DNA of 64,000 bases from Anaerolineae bacterium (GTDB lineage Bacteria > Chloroflexota > Anaerolineae > Aggregatilineales > Phototrophicaceae): assembly GCA_017303635.1 (NCBI GenBank), contig JAFLCG010000006.1:1-64000 (forward strand), given 5' to 3'. The notes below the pieces were generated by a model. It did not search any database, was not told the DNA's origin, and saw nothing but the letters and a program-made list of their open reading frames with translations. Of this stretch, positions 24,287 through 32,308 are shown one piece after another. Position 1 is the stretch's first letter, and each line of letters opens with the position of its first letter. A program made the position numbers and the translations under genes.

Positions 24287-26125
24287 CTAAAGCGAGAAGT
24301 ATCCGCCATCCTCATGGATGAACAAGTGAGTGATGTTGGAACGCCGGATCGGATTGCCGTTGGCATCCAGGACCGGGATCGGCTCGCCATTTTCATCCAG
24401 CACCGGGAAGCCGTTCTCAATCACGACTTCATCCCAGGAGACGATCACATCAATCCGCTTGAGACCTTCCTGATGCTGGGTGATGACCACCCCGCCCCAG
24501 GGATTGAGCAGTTCATTCGACGCCTTCTCGGTCAGGAACTTCTGGTAGAACAGTTCCATCGCATGATGCAGTTCAGGTGCATCCGCCGGGATGGGCGCAA
24601 AGTTCAGGCTGCTGGTGCTCAGGTGATCGACGGTCAGTTCAGCGGCGACGATGGCTTCAGTGGTCGTCAGTTCGCCCGTACCTGTCTCGGCAACCACGCG
24701 GGTATCGACATCCTGGTTAAAGGCGTCGAGTGCTGCGCCAATGTCTTCGCCATGTTCTTCCGCCGCGATTTGTGCGGTAGTGTACATGCCTGGTACCAAC
24801 TGGCTGTACGGCACTGGCAAAATCTTACCCATATGGTTATGGGCAGGCGGGAACGTCATCTCAAACAGAATTTCCGCATCCGCCGAGGTATTGACACCGA
24901 ACTCCGCCAGACCCATATAACTCAGGTAGGTGGTGAAGGAGATCAGGATCAGGAACAGGGTAATGACAATGCGGCGATCCGCATAGCGACGGCTGGGGGT
25001 CAGGTCCAGGTAGGGCCAAACTGCCAAGATGCCGAGCAGGATACCGGGGAAAATCAGACCCCAGAAAACTTTATCACCCAGCTTCAGCGCACCCTGCAAC
25101 CACAGGAAGTACCAGGGAGCCGTTGTACCTAGCGGTGTGATCTGTGGGTCAGCGTGATGTTCCAGCGGCGCATCATAGAACCAGATGCACAAGACCACCA
25201 GAATGAGCGTCGTGACCGCCACCCACATCATTTCACTGGTCAGAATATCCGGGATGAAGTACACACGCTTATCCAGCGGGACGCGCTTGGCGGTGTCTTC
25301 ACCAATATTCTCTTTACGGGGCGGCAGGCTGTGCCCGTGAATGATGACCTTGTAGTAGTGGACGCCGGTGAAGACGAACAGCAGCGCCGGCAGTAACAGC
25401 ACATGCAACAGATAGAAGCGGAGCAAACCGTTCGCGCCAATATCCGGGCCACCGCGCACCAGCAGGTTCAGGTTTTCACCGACAACCGCCGGGGGAGTCG
25501 CTTCGATCATCGACGCGCCAATCGTCACCGCCCACAGCGCCAACTGATCCCAGGGGAGCAGGTAGCCTGAGAAGCTCAGGAAGCCGGTGATGAGCAGCAG
25601 GATGAGGCCGGTAAACCAGGTGAATTGCCTGGGCTTTTTATACGAGCCGGTAAAGAACGTTCGCACCATATGGAGGGCGACGATCAACACCATCGCTTCC
25701 GCACCCAGGCGATGCAGGTCGCGGACGAGCTGGCCCATCGGCACGCGAGTGACGATGTCCACCATGTTCTGATACGCCACCAACGGTGATGGTGTGTACC
25801 AGATCATCAGCAGCATACCCGTGATGGTTTCAAAGAACACGAAATAAGTCGAAAGCCAGCCGAGGCGGAAGGTCGGGTACAGACCCGTCATATCCGCATG
25901 GAAGTAGCTGGGCCGCATGTGCAGCCAGAAGCCATCGGCATGGGGTTGAAGGCGGGGATTCGGCTTCCGGCTGGCGGCTTCTCCACGAAGCGCCTCCCGG
26001 ATGTCCTGAATGTTCATGCCCGCCGTCAGTCGTTCCACCGATTCATCGACGAGTTCGAAGACGGCTTTTTTAACGCCCTTCTCCTTCACATCGTCGAGGA
26101 AGGATGGAAAGGGTAGTACAGACAT
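24287..26125 (-). CDS. Cytochrome b of a Rieske/cytochrome b complex, with long C-terminal extension
   Basis: A 612-aa protein that fuses the b6-like and subunit-IV-like halves. Heme ligands are H138/H152 (14 apart) and H241/H256 (15 apart), the spacing seen in b6-type proteins. LSFSGYLLPWDQ lies near 183-194. The usual PEWY quinol-site motif reads APWY (336-339), so the acidic residue is missing. About seven to eight transmembrane helices end near residue 405. Residues 410-612 form a soluble extension with no heme site, rich in acidic residues (VLDENGEPIPVLDANGNPI). The ATG has GAGGAG upstream. It oxidises menaquinol and passes electrons to the Rieske protein and cytochromes c. Confidence 0.9.
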   Translation of the reverse strand: MSVLPFPSFLDDVKEKGVKKAVFELVDESVERLTAGMNIQDIREALRGEAASRKPNPRLQPHADGFWLHMRPSYFHADMTGLYPTFRLGWLSTYFVFFETITGMLLMIWYTPSPLVAYQNMVDIVTRVPMGQLVRDLHRLGAEAMVLIVALHMVRTFFTGSYKKPRQFTWFTGLILLLITGFLSFSGYLLPWDQLALWAVTIGASMIEATPPAVVGENLNLLVRGGPDIGANGLLRFYLLHVLLLPALLFVFTGVHYYKVIIHGHSLPPRKENIGEDTAKRVPLDKRVYFIPDILTSEMMWVAVTTLILVVLCIWFYDAPLEHHADPQITPLGTTAPWYFLWLQGALKLGDKVFWGLIFPGILLGILAVWPYLDLTPSRRYADRRIVITLFLILISFTTYLSYMGLAEFGVNTSADAEILFEMTFPPAHNHMGKILPVPYSQLVPGMYTTAQIAAEEHGEDIGAALDAFNQDVDTRVVAETGTGELTTTEAIVAAELTVDHLSTSSLNFAPIPADAPELHHAMELFYQKFLTEKASNELLNPWGGVVITQHQEGLKRIDVIVSWDEVVIENGFPVLDENGEPIPVLDANGNPIRRSNITHLFIHEDGGYFSL

Positions 26126-26185
26126 ACCTTTACTCCTCGATCAGACTAACGCGCGAATTCTACGATGTGGACTAAGCCTGATTCC

Positions 26186-26216
26186 ATAAAAAAAGCGGTC
26201 GGGCCTTCACGACCGC
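26186..26216 (-). terminator. Intrinsic terminator after the Rieske gene
   Basis: On the minus strand GCGGTCG / CGACCGC (7-bp stem) is followed by seven T. It lies between the Rieske and cytochrome b genes and may set a higher level of Rieske transcript. Confidence 0.75.
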
Positions 26217-26243
26217 AGAAAACCCAGCTTGAGACAATCCCAC

Positions 26244-26828
26244 TTAATTCTTGCTGCCCCGCTTGACGCGGGCACCGGTGTTAACCGCCACGCTGGCCAC
26301 AGTGCGCCCATTCAACGGGATGGGGTCACCAGCCGCGTTCATCTCTTCGCTGCTGCCATCGGTAAAGATGACCGTAGAGCGGAAGCGATCCAGGCTGACC
26401 GGGGCCGGACCTTCGATGTACTTGCCATCCAGCTCAAACTTGGAACCATGGCAGGGGCATTCGAAACGACCGTTGGTCGGCACCCACTTGGGCAGGCAAC
26501 CGAGGTGCGTGCAAACACCGTACAGCACCTGAATACCCTGATCGGGCACATTGGAAATCCAGAAGCGACCCGATGGCACGCTAAGCGGCGCATCCCCTGG
26601 CGCGGGAACATCATCTGCCGGGATGCTGAAGACACCACCGAACTCGCCCGCCCGGAAACGCGGCAGCGCGAACCAGACCAAACCTGCGCCGGCCTGCCCC
26701 AGCAGCAAGGCAATCGAAGCACCCCAGATATAGTACAAAAACTCGCGGCGGCTGGGGGCCTCCACCTGCACGACAGGCTGCGCTTTGGCAGGGGCTTTCC
26801 CTTCAACAGTGGTGACACTGGTCGCCAT
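26244..26828 (-). CDS. Rieske [2Fe-2S] protein of the quinol:cytochrome c complex
   Basis: A 194-aa membrane-anchored iron-sulfur protein. A twin-arginine-like SRREFL precedes the transmembrane helix (ASIALLLGQAGAGLVWFAL). The cluster is bound by CTHLGC and CPCHGS, the standard Rieske boxes. The first gene of the minus-strand respiratory operon, preceded by a consensus promoter at 26982-27010. TAGGAGA upstream fixes the ATG at 26828, rejecting a longer frame to 26897. Confidence 0.93.
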   Translation of the reverse strand: MATSVTTVEGKAPAKAQPVVQVEAPSRREFLYYIWGASIALLLGQAGAGLVWFALPRFRAGEFGGVFSIPADDVPAPGDAPLSVPSGRFWISNVPDQGIQVLYGVCTHLGCLPKWVPTNGRFECPCHGSKFELDGKYIEGPAPVSLDRFRSTVIFTDGSSEEMNAAGDPIPLNGRTVASVAVNTGARVKRGSKN

Positions 26829-26981
26829 ACAGCATTCTCCTAAAACGGCTTGCAACAACGGACACAGAGTGTATCGCAGATTAACAAAAACGCACACTAT
26901 TCCGTCGAATGTGTGTGTCTAGAATGACCGAAGTCGGGCTGTGAAATTGGCTCCAGCACGGGGCGGGGCCGGAGTATGTTC

Positions 26982-27010
26982 AATATATCACAATCAAAAT
27001 GGAGTGTCAA
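26982..27010 (-). promoter_or_regulatory. Consensus promoter of the respiratory operon
   Basis: Reading on the minus strand, TTGACA (27005-27010), a 17-base spacer and TATATT (26982-26987) match the sigma-70 consensus closely. It lies about 154 bases upstream of the Rieske start, leaving a long 5' leader. Confidence 0.7.
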
Positions 27011-27133
27011 AACTTTCCAGATGAGAAAACAACAGATGAATCCAGCCAGCCCGCGCCAAATTTCACCCTGCCGAAAATCCCCCTCAAACCCGTATAGTTG
27101 TTCCAAAATCGTTACCCGGATAGAGAGCCTTCC

Positions 27134-28273
27134 ATGCAGTTGCCCTTTCCTCCTGCTACCTATATAGACCATGACAAAGCCTTTCAGAAACTGCTCTCGA
27201 AGCTCCGCAGCGAGAAGCTGCTGGCATTCGATACTGAATCCAACAGCCTCTATGCCTATCGCGAACGAGTCTGCCTGATTCAGCTTTCCACCCGCAAGCA
27301 TGACTACATCCTCGACCCGCTGCGGATTGCCGACCTCAGCCCACTGGGCGAGATTCTAGCCAATCCAGCGGTGGAAAAAGTCTTCCACGCGGCAGAGTAT
27401 GACCTGATGTGCCTGAAGCGGGATTACGGATTCACGGTCGCCAACCTGTTTGATACGCAGATCGCCGCCCGCATCGGGGGGCAGAAAACGGTTGGATTAG
27501 ATAAGCTGCTCCACGAGCATTTTGGACTGACGGTGGACAAAAGTCACCAGCGGGATGACTGGGGGGAACGCCCCCTGCCGGAAGAAAGCCTGCTCTACGC
27601 CCAGATGGACACCCACTACCTGCCACAACTGCGCGACATCCTCCACGCGCATCTGAAAGCCATCGGAGCGCTCCACGAAGCCACCGAGAGCTTTGAGGAT
27701 GCCTGCAACGTCACGGTGCCAAACACCGGCTTCGACCCGGATGGCTTCTGGCGGTTGGGCATCCCCGCAGGACTGAATAAGAAACAGATGGCGATCCTGC
27801 GCGAACTCTATCTGCTGCGGGATGAATTCGCCCGTGAGCGGGATGTACCGCTGTTCAAGGTCTTTAACGATCAGGTCTTAATCGCCCTCAGTGAGGCCGA
27901 CCCGACCCATCCTACCGAACTCAAACAGATTCGGGGTATGTCCGCCGCGCAGATCAACCGCTATGGCAAGCCAGTGCTGGAAGCCATCAAGCGCGGGCGG
28001 ACCGCTCCCCTGCCGCAACAACCGCCCCGTCCCGCCGATATTGACCCGGTTGTGCAGGAGCGCTTTGCGCTGCTCCGCGACTGGCGGCGCGCCCGGGCCG
28101 AACAACGCGGCGTTGAATCCGATGTCATCATCTCGAAGGATACCTTATGGACTCTGGCCGTTCGCCGACCGACAACGCGGGCCGAATTAGAGGGTATTCG
28201 CGGCCTCGGCCCCTGGCGGCTCGAACAATACGGGGATGACCTCCTGGAAATGCTGCGGCGCAATGGTCGTTAA
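27134..28273 (+). CDS. rnd: Ribonuclease D (DEDDy exonuclease with two HRDC domains)
   Basis: A 379-aa 3'-5' exoribonuclease involved in tRNA and small RNA maturation. The exonuclease motifs are AFDTESNS (Exo I), FHAAEYDLMCL (Exo II) and YAQMDTHYLPQL (Exo III, DEDDy type). Two HRDC-like helical domains follow, around residues 210-285 and 305-375, as in E. coli RNase D. I chose the ATG at 27134: a TTG further up, at 27098, overlaps a likely -10 box TATAGT (27093-27098). The Rieske operon is divergent. Confidence 0.93.
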   Translation: MQLPFPPATYIDHDKAFQKLLSKLRSEKLLAFDTESNSLYAYRERVCLIQLSTRKHDYILDPLRIADLSPLGEILANPAVEKVFHAAEYDLMCLKRDYGFTVANLFDTQIAARIGGQKTVGLDKLLHEHFGLTVDKSHQRDDWGERPLPEESLLYAQMDTHYLPQLRDILHAHLKAIGALHEATESFEDACNVTVPNTGFDPDGFWRLGIPAGLNKKQMAILRELYLLRDEFARERDVPLFKVFNDQVLIALSEADPTHPTELKQIRGMSAAQINRYGKPVLEAIKRGRTAPLPQQPPRPADIDPVVQERFALLRDWRRARAEQRGVESDVIISKDTLWTLAVRRPTTRAELEGIRGLGPWRLEQYGDDLLEMLRRNGR

Positions 28274-28301
28274 GTCAGTCGCAGTAATATGAACCTCTCG
28301 T

Positions 28302-28307
28302 TATAAT
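28302..28307 (+). promoter_or_regulatory. TATAAT -10 box of the peptide transporter operon
   Basis: A perfect TATAAT lies 90 bases upstream of the substrate-binding protein gene. No convincing -35 element is seen at the right distance. Confidence 0.4.
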
Positions 28308-28396
28308 TCCGTGTATTCAGATTGTGCTGGCTCATCGGGCACGGCGCGGTTGAATAAAGCCTGCAGTAATCTTCAGTTCCAAAGGAGCAGCTTCAT

Positions 28397-30139
28397 ATGA
28401 AACGTCTAGGGAGTGTAGTGGTTGTATTGGTCTTGCTGGCGCTGGTCGTCATGCCTGTCATCGCGCAGGAAGGTGATCTCGGCCCTGGCGAGGGTGCGCC
28501 TATCGTAGCAGGCAACTTCGGTGGAGATATTTCCACCACCAATCCATTACTCGTCAACGATGGAGCTTCTGCCGATATTGTCAACCGGATTTACCCCCTG
28601 TTTATCGGCAATGACCCAGAAAGCGGCCTGCCGGTTCCCGGCGCGGCACGCTCGGTTGCAGCGGATTGGTCCTTCTCAGAAGATGGTCTAGTGATGACCG
28701 TCACGCTCCGCAGCGACTGGACCTGGAGCGATGGCACGCCTATCACCTCGGCGGATGTCAAATACGCTTACGATGCCGTCATTAGTGGTGAGGTCGACAG
28801 CCCTATCACCTCCTTTGTGGAACCGTACATCGAATCGTTGGAAACACCCGATCCAAGCACTGTGGTGATCACATTCAAAGAGTTAGATTGCACCGCTGTT
28901 CAGGTTGCTGCTAATCTGGCGGTCGTCCCGGCGCACCATTATAGCCAGGTCTTCCCCAGCTTTGCTGACATCACTGCCGAAAGTGAAGAAAACCTCAATC
29001 CCGGTGTAACAGCTGGCCCCTACAACTTCCGCAACTTCCGTCCTGGCGAGCAGGTGACTCTGGTAGCCTCGGAAACCTACACGGATACGCCCGCGGGATA
29101 TACCGTGCCGGAGGGTTTCATCTATAAGACAGTTGCCGACCAACTTGTATGGGTCGAGCAATTCCTGGCTGGTGACATCACCTATGTTGATAGTGTGCCG
29201 GAAGACCGCCAGACCGAGATCGCCGAACGGGGAGCTGCTGGTGAATTCCAGTACTACACATCCCCAGCGGGAACTTGGCAGGTGTTGCTGTTCAACACGG
29301 CTGACCCGGCCAATGCCCAATCTGGTCGCGATGAAGATGGCAATGTAATTGAGCAGACCCCCCACCCCATTTTTGGTGATGTGCGCGTGCGGCAGGCCTT
29401 CGTCCATGCTATCGACCACGCCGCACTGAACGCCGGTGCCTTCAGCGGTACAGGTATCCCCGTCGGCGGCATGATGCTGCCCCAATCCTGGGCTTATAAC
29501 GAAGCCTTGGCTCCCTATGCCTTTGACCCCGAAATGGCCATGAGCCTTTTGGACGAAGCGGGTTGGGTAGACAATGACAACGATCCTGAGACACCTCGCG
29601 TTGCGCAGGGTGCTGCAACCGCCGCCGATGGCACTGTCCTGGAGTTCGCGCTGACCAGCTTCACAGGCAATCCTTCGGTCGATTCGAGCGTAATACTGAT
29701 GGCTGACCAATTGACCAATGTCGGCTTCAAGGTCAACCTCGATGTCATTGAATTTGGCCCGATGGTGGATAAGCTACTGGGACAAACTTATGATGCGCTG
29801 ATGGTCTTCTGGGGTGTGGGCGTAAACAGCCCGCAGGACATGATTGACCTGCTGGGCAGTGCTTCTGACCAACCCGGAGCCGGTTTTGGCGTCACATCCT
29901 TCTATAACGAAGAGTTTGAATCCCTGATGCAGGAAGCTCGGACTCTGCCCGGTTGCGATGAGGCCGCCCGCAAAGCGCTCTATGACCAGGCCCAACAAAT
30001 TGTGTACGACAATGTACCCATGTACTTCGTCAATACATCGCTCGTGCCAGTCGCTGTCTCCGGTCAAGTCCCGAACTTTGAACCACGCAAGAATGGCATC
30101 TTCTGGAACCAGGCCGCCTGGGCCATTCCGCCCCAGTAA
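28397..30139 (+). CDS. Peptide/oligopeptide ABC transporter substrate-binding protein (family 5)
   Basis: A 580-aa exported binding protein. Signal peptide: GSVVVVLVLLALVVMPVIAQ, with no lipobox Cys, so it may be free or retained by other means. The SBP family 5 pattern is clear: LRSDWTWSDGTPITSADV near the N-terminal third, FGDVRVRQAFVHAIDH in the middle, and VPMYFVNTSLVPVAV near the end. AAGGAG precedes the ATG. It probably delivers peptides or related solutes to the two permeases encoded downstream. The ATPase genes are not adjacent. Confidence 0.9.
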   Translation: MKRLGSVVVVLVLLALVVMPVIAQEGDLGPGEGAPIVAGNFGGDISTTNPLLVNDGASADIVNRIYPLFIGNDPESGLPVPGAARSVAADWSFSEDGLVMTVTLRSDWTWSDGTPITSADVKYAYDAVISGEVDSPITSFVEPYIESLETPDPSTVVITFKELDCTAVQVAANLAVVPAHHYSQVFPSFADITAESEENLNPGVTAGPYNFRNFRPGEQVTLVASETYTDTPAGYTVPEGFIYKTVADQLVWVEQFLAGDITYVDSVPEDRQTEIAERGAAGEFQYYTSPAGTWQVLLFNTADPANAQSGRDEDGNVIEQTPHPIFGDVRVRQAFVHAIDHAALNAGAFSGTGIPVGGMMLPQSWAYNEALAPYAFDPEMAMSLLDEAGWVDNDNDPETPRVAQGAATAADGTVLEFALTSFTGNPSVDSSVILMADQLTNVGFKVNLDVIEFGPMVDKLLGQTYDALMVFWGVGVNSPQDMIDLLGSASDQPGAGFGVTSFYNEEFESLMQEARTLPGCDEAARKALYDQAQQIVYDNVPMYFVNTSLVPVAVSGQVPNFEPRKNGIFWNQAAWAIPPQ

Positions 30140-30150
30140 TACCCTCAATG

Positions 30151-30177
30151 CGAGGGCGCCCTGCTAGGTCGCCCTCG
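30151..30177 (+). terminator. Attenuating hairpin after the binding-protein gene
   Basis: CGAGGGCG / CGCCCTCG stem of 8 bp with an 11-base loop between the binding-protein and permease genes. Such hairpins commonly keep permease levels below binding-protein levels. Confidence 0.5.
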
Positions 30178-30202
30178 CTCCATTTGTTCAGGTGAGGGGC
30201 CC

Positions 30203-31276
30203 ATGTTCCGCTATATTGTTCGCCGCCTGATTCAGGCGATACCTATTTTCTTTGGCATCACGATTCTCAGTTTTGCCCTCATGAGCGCCTCCGGCAACCC
30301 GGTGGCAGCGCTAACGTTCCGCCCTGGAATGACCCCTGAAGAACGTGATCGGATAGCTGCCCGATTGGGTGTAAACGACCCCTGGCCCATACAGTATCTG
30401 CGATGGCTAGCCGGCGATGACTGGATGCGCTGGGATAGCACCGGGGATGGCATCGCCGACCACGCTATTCTGGTCCCGCTGGATGCCAACGGCGATGGCG
30501 AACCAGAACCGCCTGGTGACCGACGTGGCATTCTGCGCGGAGACTTCGGTACTTCTTTTACCAAGAAGCGTCCTGCCCTGGATATTCTGGTGGAACGGTT
30601 GCCCGCCACCCTGGAGTTAAGCATTGCCGCTTTTCTACTGGGAACACCTTTAGGGATTCTAATCGGCATCATCGCAGCGATTAACCATGGCAAATGGTTT
30701 GATAACGTCAGCCGCATACTGGCGGTCGCTTTCACTGCCATTCCTACTTTCTGGTTCGCCATCATGCTGCTGTTAATCTTCAGTGTCCAGCTTCGCTTGC
30801 TCCCTATTGGCGACCGCTGCAAGACCAGTTTGGATGATAGCTGCCCACCCGTAACGGAACGGTTGCAGTATATGGTGCTACCGGTCATCGTACTGTCTAT
30901 CGGCAGTATTGCGGGCTATTCCCGTGTTATGCGGGCCTCCATGTTGGATGTCATCTCTGCGGATTACGTTCGTACTGCCAGGGCCAAAGGGTTAACGCGA
31001 CGCATGACCTGGATTCGACATGCCGCCCGAAACGCGCTTATCCCCATTGCCACTGCGCTGGGTCCTGAACTCACCTTTTTGCTCAGCGGCGCTGTGGTGA
31101 CGGAAACTATCTTTAACTACCCTGGTGTCGGCTTGACCTCTTTTGCCGCCGTCACCCAACGGGATTACCCGGTCGTAATGACCGTTACCATTTATGCAGC
31201 GGTGGCAACCATTATCGGGTATTTGCTTTCGGACATCATGTACGGATTAATTGACCCCCGCATTCGCTTTGATTAA
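30203..31276 (+). CDS. ABC transporter permease (DppB/OppB family)
   Basis: A 357-aa inner-membrane permease with the OppB start FRYIVRRLIQAIPIFFGIT, six transmembrane helices and the EAA-loop region SADYVRTARAKGLTRRM. The extracytoplasmic loop after the first helix is longer than usual. It contains two calcium-loop-like segments, DSTGDGIAD (78-86) and DANGDGEPE (94-102). The ribosome site is AGGTGAGG. It forms a heterodimer with the next permease. Confidence 0.9.
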   Translation: MFRYIVRRLIQAIPIFFGITILSFALMSASGNPVAALTFRPGMTPEERDRIAARLGVNDPWPIQYLRWLAGDDWMRWDSTGDGIADHAILVPLDANGDGEPEPPGDRRGILRGDFGTSFTKKRPALDILVERLPATLELSIAAFLLGTPLGILIGIIAAINHGKWFDNVSRILAVAFTAIPTFWFAIMLLLIFSVQLRLLPIGDRCKTSLDDSCPPVTERLQYMVLPVIVLSIGSIAGYSRVMRASMLDVISADYVRTARAKGLTRRMTWIRHAARNALIPIATALGPELTFLLSGAVVTETIFNYPGVGLTSFAAVTQRDYPVVMTVTIYAAVATIIGYLLSDIMYGLIDPRIRFD

Positions 31277-31311
31277 TTGGAATCGGCATCTACGCTGCCG
31301 GGAATTGATGT

Positions 31312-32226
31312 ATGGCTCAACCGCGAGTATCTAATGTCATCCAGCTTGATATCGAACTGCTGCTCACCCAGCGGCGCAGCGAATCCCTGTGGGCGCGGGC
31401 GGGCCGACGTCTGCGGAAAGATTACCTGACACTTTTGGCACTTGGCGTCATCATTGTGCTGACTGTATTGACGATGGGCGCGTCAGTCATCGCCCCATAT
31501 GACCCAGAGGATACCGATCCAGTCAACCGACGGTTATTGCCTCCCGGCACGCCGGGACATATCCTCGGCACTGATGATCTCGGGCGGGATTACCTGACGA
31601 GACTCCTCTACGGGGGACAAATCTCGCTGGCAATTGGGTACAGCGCGGCCTTTCTGACCCTCGCGATCGGGGTCGTTACAGGCCTGACGTCCGGGTATTA
31701 CGGTGGGCAAATCGACGATATCATGAATTGGGTTATCACGACCCTAGATTCAATCCCGTCCATCTACTTGCTCTTATTGGTGGCAACTTTGCTCCAGCGC
31801 TCTCCAACCTCTTTTATATTGGTTATCTCACTTATAGGCTGGACGGGCGGAACCCGCCTCATCCGGGGACAAACGTTGCAATTGCGCGAACGGGAATACG
31901 TGGTCTGCGCTAAGGCAATGGGCGCATCCCCCTGGAGAATTATGTTTCTGCACATCCTGCCCAATACCCTGTCATTTCTGTTTCTGGCTCTGGCAAGCGG
32001 CATTGGCGGACTCATACTCGCCGAGTCCACCCTTAGTTTCTTGCAGGTGGGTATCCAACCCCCCACCCCAACCTGGGGCAATATGCTCAGCAATGCTGAT
32101 CAATTCTTTACCCGCGGCCCACACATGGCGACTATTTCTGGTCTACTGATCTTCGTCACGGTGCTATGCCTGTTCATTATTGGCGACGGTCTACGCGATG
32201 CCTTCGATCCCCAAACGACCGATTGA
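31312..32226 (+). CDS. ABC transporter permease (DppC/OppC family)
   Basis: A 304-aa permease with an N-terminal transmembrane helix, ILGTDDLGRDYLTRLLYGG (OppC signature), and the EAA loop LREREYVVCAKAMGASPWRI. It is the last gene of the transporter operon: an intrinsic terminator follows at 32254. No ATP-binding subunits are encoded in this cluster, so shared ATPases elsewhere are needed. Confidence 0.9.
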   Translation: MAQPRVSNVIQLDIELLLTQRRSESLWARAGRRLRKDYLTLLALGVIIVLTVLTMGASVIAPYDPEDTDPVNRRLLPPGTPGHILGTDDLGRDYLTRLLYGGQISLAIGYSAAFLTLAIGVVTGLTSGYYGGQIDDIMNWVITTLDSIPSIYLLLLVATLLQRSPTSFILVISLIGWTGGTRLIRGQTLQLREREYVVCAKAMGASPWRIMFLHILPNTLSFLFLALASGIGGLILAESTLSFLQVGIQPPTPTWGNMLSNADQFFTRGPHMATISGLLIFVTVLCLFIIGDGLRDAFDPQTTD

Positions 32227-32253
32227 TTAAGCCGCAGCGATGGAATGCCTCCG

Positions 32254-32284
32254 ACGACCGCGTTACAATAGCGGTCGTTTTGTT
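32254..32284 (+). terminator. Intrinsic terminator of the transporter operon
   Basis: ACGACCGC / GCGGTCGT stem (8 bp, 9-base loop) followed by TTTGTTTG. Confidence 0.75.
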
Positions 32285-32308
32285 TGAAAGATGAAGGCTA
32301 TTTCCACC

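Noticed and set aside
24314..25132. 272-aa plus-strand open frame opposite cytochrome b
   Set aside because: Antisense shadow; the minus strand carries an unmistakable cytochrome b gene with all heme ligands.
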